A DNA stretch of 64,000 nt from CAYFZO01 sp965223735 (GCA_965223735.1 OZ245010.1:930001-994000), one strand, 5' to 3'. Positions 36,357-45,878 are shown, numbered from the stretch's first letter. The notes: generated by a model from the letters alone, not told the origin. Made by a program: numbers and translations.

Positions 36357-37291
36357 GCCAATGATAGATACTGCTGAGATTCAAATTCACTCGGTTGCGC
36401 CAGCCTTGGTATAGCGCTCTCTGCGAGCTCATAATAATCACGATACCTCTCAATACCGATACACGAGTAACCAATAGATTCAGCGGCGGCCACGGTTGAA
36501 CCTGAGCCCATGAACGGATCTATAACCACGCCCTCACCCAGCGGGAGCGACGCATAAACGATCTGCCTGAGAAATGACTGGGGTTTAAGGCTCGGGTGGT
36601 CTGCTATCCCACGTTCTTCCTGAGGTGTACGCTCGCTGTATATAACGTCCTCAAACGGATTGCCGTCAGGTTTTCGGCGAAGACCGCCTGTCTGAAAAGT
36701 TGCAAGGCAGTCGCTGACCTTCATGTTTTTGGGCAACGGCTTTCTGAAGATGCCCCATGGTTCATAGCATCCGCGTGGCATTGAACAAACACCAGAATAT
36801 TGTTCTTCGGCGTTCTTTGGGCGGTCGCCACCCCTCAATGTTCGCACGACTCGTATTACGTTCCCGCGATATTCAAGCCCTGAATCCGAAATTGCTGAAA
36901 AAATCAATTGAGACAAGAATGAATTTGAGGCGACGAATACATGCCCCCCTGGACGAACTGCACGAAATGCGGCCCGTGCCCATTCAAAGAAGAATCTCTT
37001 CAGCGAAGCACGTTCTTTTTCATTCAGCGCCGTAAACCGTGGCAAAGGAGACCGGGCGCTTCCATCAAATGACGGGGGGAGACGCCAAATTCCGCCATGT
37101 CCATTGGCGCGTTTCTCCAGTTGGTCAAAATCATATTCTTTAACCCCGTATGGGGGATCTGTCACAATGCCATGGACGCTATTTTCGGCGATCCTGCCAA
37201 ACCACTCCAGACAGTCGGCATGCACAATCAAAGAGTTACCAACCATTCTGGATGGATAATCCAAAGAGAAGGAATTTAACTGGCTGCCCAT
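36353..37291 (-). CDS. Type II DNA methyltransferase partner (DPPY type)
   Basis: 312 residues from ATG 37291; the frame extends upstream to 37426 but that part overlaps an IS relic. VHGIVTDPPYGVKEYDFDQL is motif IV, HPSLKPQSFLRQIVY a family motif, VIDPFMGSGSTVAAAESIG motif I, so beta class, N6-adenine or N4-cytosine. Convergent with the endonuclease 35727-36356. Protects the host from that enzyme. Confidence 0.85.
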   Translation of the reverse strand: MGSQLNSFSLDYPSRMVGNSLIVHADCLEWFGRIAENSVHGIVTDPPYGVKEYDFDQLEKRANGHGGIWRLPPSFDGSARSPLPRFTALNEKERASLKRFFFEWARAAFRAVRPGGHVFVASNSFLSQLIFSAISDSGLEYRGNVIRVVRTLRGGDRPKNAEEQYSGVCSMPRGCYEPWGIFRKPLPKNMKVSDCLATFQTGGLRRKPDGNPFEDVIYSERTPQEERGIADHPSLKPQSFLRQIVYASLPLGEGVVIDPFMGSGSTVAAAESIGYSCIGIERYRDYYELAESAIPRLAQPSEFESQQYLSLA

Positions 37292-37394
37292 TCTGGATTC
37301 TTGGTTTCGGTTGAAATACCAATGGTGATTAAAAGTAGCGCATTCTAGGAGATAAAGCAACCTGTCATTTCCGACCCACCACATTACTGAAACG

Positions 37395-37545
37395 AACGAG
37401 GCAGATGTCTTGCAAGCATCCGGCAAGGTCTCAGCTTGTCGAATCCCCGACGCAGTCGCCGACTGTTAAAGCGGTACATCCAATCCATGCGAGTGACCGG
37501 CAGATGCTCGTTGAACCCCCACAGGTCATCAATCCACACCATCAA
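37395..37545 (-). pseudogene. IS481-type relic D (transposase C-terminus)
   Basis: Minus strand reads MDWMYRFNSRRLRRGFDKL and MLARHLP, the decayed counterpart of YNNRRPHRGLDNLTPSRM in relic B, followed by the element-end homology (GAGGCAGATGTCTTGCAAGC on the plus strand). It lies right upstream of the methylase and marks the border of the defence block. Confidence 0.65.
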
Positions 37546-37625
37546 ATAGTGTATAATCGCGCCGCCGGACGCGGATAACTCAACCAGCTCTCAATCAATT
37601 CCTGCATCCAGACCACGCAGACGCC

Positions 37626-38096
37626 ATGGAAGACAAACAGTTTGTTAATCAATTTTTGACCGTGCTCGGAATTCTGGTCGGCATCACCATCCTGATCCTG
37701 ATCATTGCGAGGGTGCTTTCCGGCACGCACAACGAGCCCGACCAGGCGATGCAGGAAGCCATCGCCGCGCGCATCGAGCCCATCGGTAAAGTCAACGTCG
37801 GCACGGTGCCCGTCCCCCCGGCGGTGCAACAGGCCGAAGTGCAGACTACTGACGCATCAATGAGCCCGGCTGATGTTTATCAGACCGCGTGTGTGGTCTG
37901 TCACGCGACGGGTGTCGCCAACGCACCCGTGTACGGCGACAAACCCGCGTGGGCGACGCGCCTCGGCGACCTCCAAACCCTCTATGCGAATGCACTGAAC
38001 GGCAAGGGTGCGATGCCCGCAAAAGGCGGGCGCCCGGACTTGTCAGACGAGACGATCAAGGCGGTCGTTGACTATATGCTCGAAGCGGTGCGTTAA
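37626..38096 (+). CDS. Membrane-anchored c-type cytochrome (cytochrome c5-like)
   Basis: 156 residues. An N-terminal membrane helix (FLTVLGILVGITILILIIA), a Pro/Gln-rich periplasmic linker, and a class I haem domain with CVVCH (~91-95) and the axial Met in GKGAMPAKGG. Electron carrier facing the periplasm, as for cytochrome c5/c4-like proteins in gammaproteobacteria. Appears monocistronic. Confidence 0.92.
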   Translation: MEDKQFVNQFLTVLGILVGITILILIIARVLSGTHNEPDQAMQEAIAARIEPIGKVNVGTVPVPPAVQQAEVQTTDASMSPADVYQTACVVCHATGVANAPVYGDKPAWATRLGDLQTLYANALNGKGAMPAKGGRPDLSDETIKAVVDYMLEAVR

Positions 38097-38122
38097 CCTC
38101 CTGTTTTTGACCCGCATAAAAC

Positions 38123-39631
38123 TTAAATCCGAAAAAGTTTATCCATCGAACGATAAGCGATCGCCTCAAGGAGATGCGCGCGGGCAATACGTTCCTCGCC
38201 CGCAAGATCAGCAATGGTGCGCGCTATTTTCAACACCCGGTTCATCGCGCGCGCCGACAAGCCCAACCTTTCAACCGCCTGATGCAGCAGCCGCGTGTCC
38301 TGCCGGGGCAACACGCACAGACGCTTGACGTCGGGGTTGCGCATCCGCGCATTGCAAACTCCCTGACGCGCCAACTGACGCTGGCGCGCCGCGACCACGC
38401 GCGCGCGCACGGCCGCACTCGCCTCACCCGCGCGGGCGGCGCCGGCGTTGCCCCATTTCACGCGCGGCACGCACACCTGAATGTCGATACGATCCAGCAA
38501 CGGCGCCGACAGGCGGGCGTAATAACGCCTGAGTTGCGACTCCGGCCCCGGACAGCGTCCGCGTTCATCCACGTCGCCGCCGTTCGGACAGGGATTCATC
38601 GCCGCGATCAACTGAAAACAGGCGGGATACTCGACGCTGGCCGCCGCGCGCGACAGGTGAACGCGGCCGGTCTCCATCGGCTCGCGCAAGATCTCGAGCG
38701 CATGACGGCCAAACTCAGGAAGCTCATCGAGAAACAGAACGCCGTTATGCGCCTTGGTGATCTCACCGGGGCGGGGGTCGGAACCGCCGCCGGCCAGCGC
38801 AGCTGCCGAAGCCGAATGATGCGGGGCACGAAACGGACGACGGTAAAGTCTCCTGGTCTCGATGTGCTCGGCACACAGAGAACGGATTGCCATCGTCTGC
38901 AAAGCCTCCTCTTCATTCATCGCGGGCAGAATACCCGGCAGGCGGCTTGCGAGCATCGTCTTGCCGCTGCCCGGAGACCCCAGAAGCAGGCAGTGATGCC
39001 CGCCCGCCGCCGCGACTTCAATTGCACGGACCGCATGGTGCTGACCATAAACGTCGGAAAGATCCTCATCTATCGAGTCATCAAGGGGAACCTCGGCAGC
39101 CTTCACCGCCTGCAAGCCTTCCCCGCGTGACAGATGACCGCACACGTCGAGCAGACCGTGCCCGCAATAGACCTTGCCGCGGCGCACCAACGAGGCTTCG
39201 GGCGCGTTGTCCTGTGCGATGATCAGGGCACGCCCACACCTTGCCGCCGCCAGCATCGCGGGCAGGATGCCGCGCACCCGGCGCAACTTGCCGTCGAGCC
39301 CCAGTTCAGCCAGAAACTCATACTCGTCAAGCGCGTCGGTCGGCACCTGACTGTTTGCCGCCAGAATACCGAGGGCGATCGGCAGATCAAAACGTCCGCC
39401 CTCCTTCGGCAGATCGGCGGGCGCAAGGTTGACGGTGATCCGCTGCATCGGAAACTCAAACCGGCTTTGCAGGATTGCGGCGCGCACCCGGTACTTGCTC
39501 TCCTTCACTTCCTTTTCAGGCAGGCCGACGATGTGCAGATTGGGCAGGCCGGAGGAGATATGCACCTCGACGCTGACCGCGATGGCCTCGAGTCCGCGCA
39601 TGGCGCGGCTATGAACGACGGCTAAAGACAT
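38123..39631 (-). CDS. comM: Mg-chelatase-like AAA ATPase ComM (YifB)
   Basis: 502 residues from ATG 39631 (MSLAVVHSRAMRGLEAI); the upstream extension is rejected. LPNLHIVGLPEKEVKE is the N-terminal domain, Walker A LLLGSPGSGKTMLASR, Walker B VLFLDELPEF, sensor LIAAMNPCPNG. ComM is a branch-migration helicase helping integration of DNA in natural transformation. Convergent with the cytochrome gene. Confidence 0.95.
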   Translation of the reverse strand: MSLAVVHSRAMRGLEAIAVSVEVHISSGLPNLHIVGLPEKEVKESKYRVRAAILQSRFEFPMQRITVNLAPADLPKEGGRFDLPIALGILAANSQVPTDALDEYEFLAELGLDGKLRRVRGILPAMLAAARCGRALIIAQDNAPEASLVRRGKVYCGHGLLDVCGHLSRGEGLQAVKAAEVPLDDSIDEDLSDVYGQHHAVRAIEVAAAGGHHCLLLGSPGSGKTMLASRLPGILPAMNEEEALQTMAIRSLCAEHIETRRLYRRPFRAPHHSASAAALAGGGSDPRPGEITKAHNGVLFLDELPEFGRHALEILREPMETGRVHLSRAAASVEYPACFQLIAAMNPCPNGGDVDERGRCPGPESQLRRYYARLSAPLLDRIDIQVCVPRVKWGNAGAARAGEASAAVRARVVAARQRQLARQGVCNARMRNPDVKRLCVLPRQDTRLLHQAVERLGLSARAMNRVLKIARTIADLAGEERIARAHLLEAIAYRSMDKLFRI

Positions 39632-39767
39632 CGCGACACTCCACAGCGCAGATGATGGCGCGGGGAAGATCACCGCCGGGCGCCACCGCGACGAACGGCG
39701 GTTGCCATCCGATGAACGGCGGAGAGTTCAGCCGGATGCACGACACCGGCCCGACGCTGACCGGGGC

Positions 39768-39943
39768 GCAAGATGAAAGCACAAGTGGTGAACGGCCTCG
39801 CTTTGCTCAGTTCAACGCCGACCCGGGCCGCAAGATGAAAGAACGATTCAACCCGTCGTGTTCCGCGACAACCACCGGCTTGCCGCGGTTCAGCCTGTGC
39901 GCAAGATGAAAAAACGTTTCAGTCCGGTGTGTTCCGGTCCTGA
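39768..39943 (-). repeat. Tandem duplications of the ubiK 3' end
   Basis: GCAAGATGAAA starts at 39768, 39830 and 39901 (spacing 62 and 71 bp). The 39901-39943 copy covers the stop and last codons of ubiK; 39830-39872 matches it over about 43 bp (AAGAACGATTCAACCCGTCG against AAAAACGTTTCAGTCCGGTG); the 39768 copy keeps only the core. The rest of 39632-39918 contains no gene. Confidence 0.7.
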
Positions 39944-40170
39944 TCGAGCAGCCGCTCCAACTCGGCGACGCGCTTGCGCAGCCGCTCGAGCAGCGCCACC
40001 TGAATGTCATATTCTTCGCGGCTCACGAGATTCATCTTGTGTAGCAGAGGCTCGATCCCCGCACGCAAATGGTCGGCGAGTTCCTCGCGCAGACTGGAGA
40101 ACGCGGGCGGCAGTTGTCGCACCAACTGCCGGATGAATTCCTCGATCTTTTCCCGCTCGCCTCTTTTCAT
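39919..40170 (-). CDS. ubiK: Ubiquinone biosynthesis accessory factor UbiK
   Basis: 83 residues of the YqiC/BMFP family: IRQLVRQLPPAFSSLREELA then a C-terminal coiled coil LVSREEYDIQVALLERLRKR and VAELERLLDQ. It trimerises and supports aerobic ubiquinone synthesis at the membrane. Starts 18 bp after nadA on the same strand, so co-transcription is likely. Its 3' end is duplicated downstream. Confidence 0.92.
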   Translation of the reverse strand: MKRGEREKIEEFIRQLVRQLPPAFSSLREELADHLRAGIEPLLHKMNLVSREEYDIQVALLERLRKRVAELERLLDQDRNTPD

Positions 40171-40188
40171 CGGAACCCGCTCCGCTTT

Positions 40189-41271
40189 TCAGGCGTCCGC
40201 CGCACTGCTCAGAGCACCGGTGTTCTCGCGGCGATCGGCAAAGGCGATCATCCTCTCGGTCGCACGCAGGGCGCACAAACGCACCTCCTCCGGCACTTGT
40301 ACCTCATTGTCCAGACGATCGAGCACCGCCTCGAGATTGTGCAGGCCGTTCATCGCCATCCACGGGCAATGCGCGCAACTGCGGCAGGTCGCCCCTTCGC
40401 CCTGGGTCGGTGCCTCAATGAACTCCTTGTCCGGCGCGATCTGTTTCATCTTGTAGAAGATCCGGTTGTCGGTCGCCACAATAAACCGCCGGTTCGGCAA
40501 CCGTCTGACTGCCTGTATCAAGGTGCTGGTCGAACCGACCGCGTCGGCGATGTCGATCACGGCGGCGGGCGATTCGGGATGCACCAGCACCGCCGCATCG
40601 GGATAACGCGCCTTGAGGTCAAGCACACCGCGATATTTGAATTCCTCATGCACCACACAACTGCCCGGCCAGATCGTCATGTCGGCGCCGGTGACTTTTT
40701 GCAGATAATTGCCGAGGTAGCGGTCAGGCGCCCACAAGATCCTGCGCCCCTGATCCATCAGGTGACAGATCACTTCAACCGCAATGCTCGATGTCACCAC
40801 CCAGTCCGAGCGCGCTTTGACCTCGGCGCTGGTATTGGCATACACGACGACGACGTGATCGGGGTGGGCGTCGCAAAATTTTGCAAACTCGTCGGCGGGG
40901 CAGCTGAGATCCAAAGAGCAAGTCGCCGCGAGCGTCGGCATCAGAACCCGCTTTTCCGGACTCAGTATCTTCGCGGTCTCTCCCATGAAACGCACGCCCG
41001 CAACGACCAGCGTGGAAGCATCAACCCGATGACCGAAACGCGCCATCTCCAAGGAATCGGACACCATGCCGCCGGTCTCCTCGGCCAGACGCTGAATGTT
41101 CTCGTCGGTGTAGTAATGAGCGACCAGCGCCGCATCGAGCGCCTTCAACTTGCGCCCGATACGCTCCATCCTCTCCCGTCGCTCGTCGTCGCCATACACG
41201 GGCGTCAACGCGCAAATGTCGGCGGTGACGGGCGCCCGTATTTCGGGAATATGAACCGTTTGTGCAGTCAT
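40189..41271 (-). CDS. nadA: Quinolinate synthase
   Basis: 360 residues. Iron-sulfur cysteines in AATCSLDLSC, WPGSCVVHEEF and GATCRSCAHCPW, as expected for the [4Fe-4S] enzyme; AHYYTDENIQRLA near the N-terminus and HPESPAAV are conserved. Condenses iminoaspartate with DHAP to quinolinate for NAD. A stray copy of the selD 3' end lies 70 bp upstream, where its promoter should be. Confidence 0.97.
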   Translation of the reverse strand: MTAQTVHIPEIRAPVTADICALTPVYGDDERRERMERIGRKLKALDAALVAHYYTDENIQRLAEETGGMVSDSLEMARFGHRVDASTLVVAGVRFMGETAKILSPEKRVLMPTLAATCSLDLSCPADEFAKFCDAHPDHVVVVYANTSAEVKARSDWVVTSSIAVEVICHLMDQGRRILWAPDRYLGNYLQKVTGADMTIWPGSCVVHEEFKYRGVLDLKARYPDAAVLVHPESPAAVIDIADAVGSTSTLIQAVRRLPNRRFIVATDNRIFYKMKQIAPDKEFIEAPTQGEGATCRSCAHCPWMAMNGLHNLEAVLDRLDNEVQVPEEVRLCALRATERMIAFADRRENTGALSSAADA

Positions 41272-41340
41272 CCCGTCATTATAAACCGGGTATGGATAAG
41301 CGGCGGACGCCCAATAGATGGCCGACCGGTCTGCCGCGCG

Positions 41341-41421
41341 TCATCGGTCAAAAACGCGAATGCCGGCCGACGAGTCAACTTCTCCGATCACGCAGGCCTG
41401 ACCGCAACCGTCGTGCCTGAA
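41341..41421 (-). repeat. Displaced copy of the selD 3' end (copy A')
   Basis: 81 bp matching 43741-43821 with two mismatches, including the selD stop codon and last codons (GVRVFDR). It is separated from the gene by an R-M insertion. Orientation is the same as selD, so the two form a direct repeat exactly 2400 bp apart. Confidence 0.92.
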
Positions 41422-41587
41422 AATAGACGCCTTCAACGAATACTTGACCAAATGCCCGCAAAACACCCGCCCCGTTTGTCTCATAAATATGGTGATCGCA
41501 AACAAAAACTTGCCTGGATCAGAAGGGGCGTTTATTCTCTAAAATACAATTAAAGAAAATCGCCATCTCTAAAAATCCAAGCAATCT

Positions 41588-42490
41588 ATGACGGAAATGA
41601 AAAAAATGAAAAAGTCCAACCAACCACTCGCAGAGGTTTTTGGACATTGGCCGACAGATTTCAGCTCGAAAGCGGTACGTTTCCGGAAAAATTAACTCTG
41701 CCCATTTAACAACAAAGTCCCAAGTTGCACAAAAGACAAAGTTAACAACCCACTTGGTGTGTGCAGCGTACTGCATGGAAAGAGCCCTGTAATCACCTGC
41801 CCTGTAAGATTCCGTGAAAACTGGATTATTGCAGATGATGCAGCAAATTTCTTCTTTGGTTCTGACACAACATGGACATCGCTCACAGAGGCAAGGTTAA
41901 CTGATTACTACGGAAACTCTGCTGGGAATGTTGATGTAGTCCTGGTGGCTTATGACGATGCAGGAAAAATTTATGATCTCGGGGCACTTGAAATTCAAGC
42001 GGTTCATATCTCAGGAAATGTAAGAAAACCATTTGCTTTCTATATGAGTGATTGCCGCAAGAACGCGACAATGAATTGGTTTGATCAGCCAAACTATCCA
42101 AGACCGGACTTTCTATCCTCACCGAGAAAGAGGCTTGCTCCGCAACTCATGTTCAAGGGCGGTATTTTGCACGCCTGGAATAAGAAAATAGCTGTGGCTT
42201 TGGACTCGTCTTTTTTCAAAACTCTCCCAAACTTAGATGAGACCGATCAGACTGAAGCAGATATCGCATGGCTGATTTATGATCTTATCTCTTCGAGTAA
42301 CAACTTAAGTTATGAGCTTCAGAGAACCAGAGTGATATACACTAAGTTTACTAAAGCCCTGAACACCATAACAAAACCGAAGATTGGAAAGATAGAGAGC
42401 TTCATGAAGTTACTTCAATCAAAGGCAGATAAAAAGTTAGAGAGTCTTCCTGCCGACAATACCATTGAGACCTCCTTTGGAGGAGGGTAA
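41588..42490 (+). pseudogene. NotI-family restriction endonuclease relic
   Basis: From ATG 41588 (MKKSNQPLAEVFGHWP) the frame hits TAA at 41693 and continues in the same frame as LCPFNNKVPSCTKDK, PLGVCSVLHGKSPVITCP, then DVVLVAYDDAG and LGALEIQAVHISGNVRKPF. The Cys residues around the stop and the late E-x-Q pattern recall NotI-type enzymes. A downstream-initiated product would lose the Cys cluster. Overlap with the intact methylase start region indicates an original R-M operon. A+T-rich. Confidence 0.7.
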
Positions 42491-42491
42491 T

Positions 42492-43457
42492 ATGCAGAGA
42501 CCACTTTTCAGTGATGAACCTGAACCTTTGAGAGTGGTGAATGTAGCCTCTGTTCCACAGCGTAGCCCATTTCGCTATCCGGGAGGCAAAACATGGTTTA
42601 TCCCAAGGCTGCGTGAATGGCTCCTCAGCCAACCTTCAAAACCAAAAGTATTGATTGAACCATTTGTCGGCGGTGGGATTGTGTCGCTGACAGCGGTGTT
42701 TGAAAATCTGTCAGATAAAGTTCTTATGGTTGATCTGGACGAAGAAATTGCGGCAGTCTGGCAAACCATAGTTGATGGTGAGGCAGAATGGCTTGCAAGA
42801 AAAATTCTTTCTTTTGAAATGACGAAAGACAACGTCATCGCCGAGCTCCAAAAAAAAAGGAGAACTCAGAGAGAAAAGGCATTTCAAACGATAATAAAAA
42901 ACAGAACATTCCATGGCGGCATCCTGGCATCAGGCTCAGGCTTTGTAAAAAACGGGGAAAATGGGAAAGGTATTCTTTCGAGATGGTATCCGGGCACACT
43001 TGCAAAGAGACTGAGAAATATCAATCAAGTGGTCGGGAAGATTCAATTCAAGCAGGGTGATGCTTTCGAGACCATTGATCAATACAAGAATATTCCTGAA
43101 ACGGTGTTTTTCATCGACCCGCCATATACAGCCGGTGGCAAAAAAGCGGGTAGCCGTTTATACACACACTTTGAATTGGATCATAAAGCCTTATTTGGAT
43201 TATGCACTTCAATCAAGGGGGATTTGATAATGACCTGCGATAATACAACCGAGGTTAAGGAGCTGTCCATACAACATGGATTTCAAGCTAAACCCATCTC
43301 AATGAAAAACACCCACCATGCTGCAATGACCGAGCTGGTCGTTGGAAAGAACCTGGATTGGATGCGAGGAATTGATAGGGTGCTTGAAGAACAAGCTCTG
43401 TACCAAACCGGAAAAGGAAAGAACCCACCACAGCAAAATGATCAAGCTCCCGGGTGA
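42492..43457 (+). CDS. D12-class (Dam-like) DNA adenine methyltransferase
   Basis: 321 residues from ATG 42492, preceded by GAGGAGGG. FRYPGGKTWFIPRL is the D12-class AdoMet motif, FVGGGIVSL follows, and FIDPPYTAGGK (motif IV) is the catalytic one; CDNTTEVKEL near the end. The frame is intact. It directly follows the NotI-like relic and must have been its protecting methylase. N6-adenine is expected from the class; site unknown. Confidence 0.85.
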   Translation: MQRPLFSDEPEPLRVVNVASVPQRSPFRYPGGKTWFIPRLREWLLSQPSKPKVLIEPFVGGGIVSLTAVFENLSDKVLMVDLDEEIAAVWQTIVDGEAEWLARKILSFEMTKDNVIAELQKKRRTQREKAFQTIIKNRTFHGGILASGSGFVKNGENGKGILSRWYPGTLAKRLRNINQVVGKIQFKQGDAFETIDQYKNIPETVFFIDPPYTAGGKKAGSRLYTHFELDHKALFGLCTSIKGDLIMTCDNTTEVKELSIQHGFQAKPISMKNTHHAAMTELVVGKNLDWMRGIDRVLEEQALYQTGKGKNPPQQNDQAPG

Positions 43458-43462
43458 GACTA

Positions 43463-43627
43463 TTCCAGGCCTTTGACCAAGCGCTCGTCAGAGTGATCGC
43501 CTGTATCAAAGACCCGGAGGTTGTAGATCGGGTGTCGGAGCATCTCGAACAGCGAGCCGGATCACTGTTAACGCGACCTGTTCCGACCCGGCCCTGCCAC
43601 GGGTCACCAGACCGGATGGATTCTTAA
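43463..43627 (+). pseudogene. IS91-type transposase C-terminal fragment
   Basis: 54 codons: FQAFDQALVRVIACIKDPEV then VDRVSEHLEQRA, the pattern of the C-terminal tail of IS91/ISCR-like transposases (recalled). Lies between the methylase and the split selD duplication. Could have mediated the insertion, but too short to be sure. Confidence 0.45.
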
Positions 43628-43640
43628 CGTCAGCATTAAC

Positions 43641-43740
43641 ACAATACCCCATCCGCGTGATCAGGCGCGCAGGCGACGAGCAGACCGTCATTGATCTACG
43701 GATCACAAAGCAGATTGATCGTCTCTTCTCCGTCGGCTCG
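43641..43740 (-). repeat. Second part of the duplicated selD 3' end (copy B')
   Basis: Matches 43827-43922 inside selD at about 80-85% identity (GATCAGGCGCGCAGGCGACG against GATCAGGCGCACAGGCGACG; both reach AAGCAGATTGATCG). Offset 186 bp, which is 3 x 62. With copy A' it makes a complete second selD end that has been split by the R-M block. Confidence 0.8.
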
Positions 43741-44781
43741 TCATCGGTCAAAAACGCGAACGCCGGCCGACGAGTCAACTTCTCCGATCACGCAGGCCTG
43801 GCCGCAACCGTCGTGCCTGAACAAGTCCAATACCCGGTCCGCATGATCAGGCGCACAGGCGACGAGCAGACCGCCGTTGGTCTGCGGATCGCAAAGCAGA
43901 TTGATCGTTCCTTCCCCGACCGGGCCCTGAAAATCCACGCGCCGTATATAACTGTCGCGGTTGCGTCGCGCGGCGCCGACGATGCCCCCTCCGAGCAACA
44001 CCCGCGCCGCCCCGATGACCGGCACCTGCCGCCGGTACAGCACTGCGCCGACACCTTCGCACATCCCGAGCAAATGCCCGAGCAGACCGTAACCCGTCAC
44101 GTCGGTCATCGCGTGAACACCGTCGCAGGCACCGAGTTTTTCGCCGGTCGAGTTCAACAGAGTCGCCCAATGCAACATCTCGCGGTAGGCCTCTTGCGGG
44201 ACGGCGCCGCGTCTGACCGCGGCGGCAACGACACCGATACCGAGCGGCTTGCTGAGAACAAGCACATCACCTTTCCGCGCGCCGACGTTCCTCTTGATCC
44301 GCCGGGGATGTATGTCGCCGATGACGGCGAGACCGTAAATCGGCTCGACCGAATCAATTGAATGTCCACCGGCAATGACGATGCACGCCTGCCCGCACGC
44401 ACGCCGTCCGCCCTTCAGAACGCCGGCGATGGCGGCGGGCGGCACCTTGTCCACCGGCATTCCGATGATATTCAGCGCAAACAAAGGCCTCGCCCCCATC
44501 GCATAAACGTCGGAGACGGCATTCGCGGCGGCGATGCGACCAAAGTCTTCCGGAGAGTCAACGATGGGCGTAAAGAAATCCGTCGTCGCGACCAGCGCAC
44601 GTTCGTCACTCAGCGCAAATACCGCGGCGTCGTCTCTGGTGTCGTTGCCGACCAGCAGGTGCTCAACCGCGGCGTCGGCAGTCACGCTTTCGAGTAGATC
44701 GGCAAGCAGTGAGGGCGCCATTTTGCAACCGCAGCCGCCGCCGTGAGACAATGCCGTCAATTTGACGGATCCGTTTGACAT
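43741..44781 (-). CDS. selD: Selenide, water dikinase
   Basis: 346 residues from ATG 44781; the longer frame to 44820 overlaps selU's start. HGGGCGCKM gives Cys17 and Lys20 as in E. coli; DDAAVFALSDERALVATTDF and VSDVYAMGARPLFALNI are ATP-binding. C-terminus LLCDPQTNGGLLVACAP is conserved. Produces selenophosphate. Divergent from selU, which uses it; no selA/selB in the window. Its 3' end was tandemly duplicated. Confidence 0.96.
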   Translation of the reverse strand: MSNGSVKLTALSHGGGCGCKMAPSLLADLLESVTADAAVEHLLVGNDTRDDAAVFALSDERALVATTDFFTPIVDSPEDFGRIAAANAVSDVYAMGARPLFALNIIGMPVDKVPPAAIAGVLKGGRRACGQACIVIAGGHSIDSVEPIYGLAVIGDIHPRRIKRNVGARKGDVLVLSKPLGIGVVAAAVRRGAVPQEAYREMLHWATLLNSTGEKLGACDGVHAMTDVTGYGLLGHLLGMCEGVGAVLYRRQVPVIGAARVLLGGGIVGAARRNRDSYIRRVDFQGPVGEGTINLLCDPQTNGGLLVACAPDHADRVLDLFRHDGCGQACVIGEVDSSAGVRVFDR

Positions 44782-44804
44782 ACTGAACAAAAGCGCCCGA
44801 AAGG

Positions 44805-45839
44805 ATGTGGACACTAACACAAATTGATCAATTTGAAGAGATCATCGACGTGCGCTCGCCCGCCGAATATGACAGAGACCATATCCCCGGCGCGCACAAT
44901 TTTCCGGTTCTGAACGACGAGCAGCGCTCGAAAATCGGCGCCGTTTATAAGCGAATTTCTTCTTTCGAGGCGAAAAAACGCGGCGCGGCGCTGGTTGCAG
45001 ATAACATCTCAAAACACCTGCAAACGCATTTTCACGACCGCGGCGGCGACTGGCGTCCGCTTGTTTACTGCTGGCGCGGCGGCATGCGCAGCGCCGCCTT
45101 TGTTCACGTGCTGCGCGAAATCGGATGGCGCGCCGAACAGCTACCCGGCGGCTACAAAGCGTACCGCAAAACGGTGATGCAGATGCTGACGGAACTCGCA
45201 CCGCAATTTCAGTTCAAGGTGCTGTGCGGATGCACCGGCACCGGCAAAAGCCTGCTGCTGGCGAGCCTCGCCGAACACGGCGCCCAGACCGTCGATCTTG
45301 AAGCGCTCGCCAACCATCGTGGTTCGGTGCTCGGCGCACCGGTATCGAGTGAACAACCTTCGCAAAAGCGTTTTGAAAGCCTGCTGTGCCGAACCTTGCG
45401 CGGCCTCGACCCGCAGTTGCCGGTATATATTGAGGCGGAAAGCCGACGTATCGGCAAGATCCAGGTCCCGACCGCCCTGCTCAAAAAGATGCGCACAGCG
45501 GAATGCGTGCGTATCGAGGCCGACGTCGGCGCACGCGCCGAGTTTCTGATGTCGGAATACCGGCATTTTCTGGAAGACGACGAGTTGCTCAGCAATGCGC
45601 TGCAAACGCTGACGCGCTATGCGGGAAAAAGCAAAGTCGAAGACTGGATCAACTGGCGCAAAACGGGCGGCGCGGAAAACCTGGTGCACGATCTGTTACA
45701 GACGTATTACGACCCGTTGTATCTGCGCTCGATGCAAAGGCATTTCAGCGGTTACGCCGACGCCGTACCTGTGCATCTGGATGCAATCAACGCCGATACG
45801 CTGAACCGCGCGGCGAAAACGTTGGCGGGGCGATCGTAG
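44805..45839 (+). CDS. selU: tRNA 2-selenouridine synthase
   Basis: 344 residues. Rhodanese domain with catalytic Cys89 in VYCWRGGMRS, then P-loop domain with GCTGTGKS (142-149). Converts 2-thiouridine to 2-selenouridine at wobble position 34 through a geranylated intermediate. GAAAGG is the Shine-Dalgarno. Divergent from selD with 23 bp between starts, so a shared promoter region overlaps both leaders. Confidence 0.95.
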   Translation: MWTLTQIDQFEEIIDVRSPAEYDRDHIPGAHNFPVLNDEQRSKIGAVYKRISSFEAKKRGAALVADNISKHLQTHFHDRGGDWRPLVYCWRGGMRSAAFVHVLREIGWRAEQLPGGYKAYRKTVMQMLTELAPQFQFKVLCGCTGTGKSLLLASLAEHGAQTVDLEALANHRGSVLGAPVSSEQPSQKRFESLLCRTLRGLDPQLPVYIEAESRRIGKIQVPTALLKKMRTAECVRIEADVGARAEFLMSEYRHFLEDDELLSNALQTLTRYAGKSKVEDWINWRKTGGAENLVHDLLQTYYDPLYLRSMQRHFSGYADAVPVHLDAINADTLNRAAKTLAGRS

Positions 45840-45878
45840 AGTTCGCGAAGACGCGCCCGGACGAACGTCGGCGAACGA

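Noticed and set aside
40069..41553. 494-codon plus-strand frame over nadA
   Set aside because: Antisense to nadA and ubiK, both of which have full family motifs; the frame has none.
41341..43821. Phage-type att sites at selD
   Set aside because: The direct repeat is a gene-end duplication (A' plus B' give a whole second end), and no integrase is encoded between the copies.
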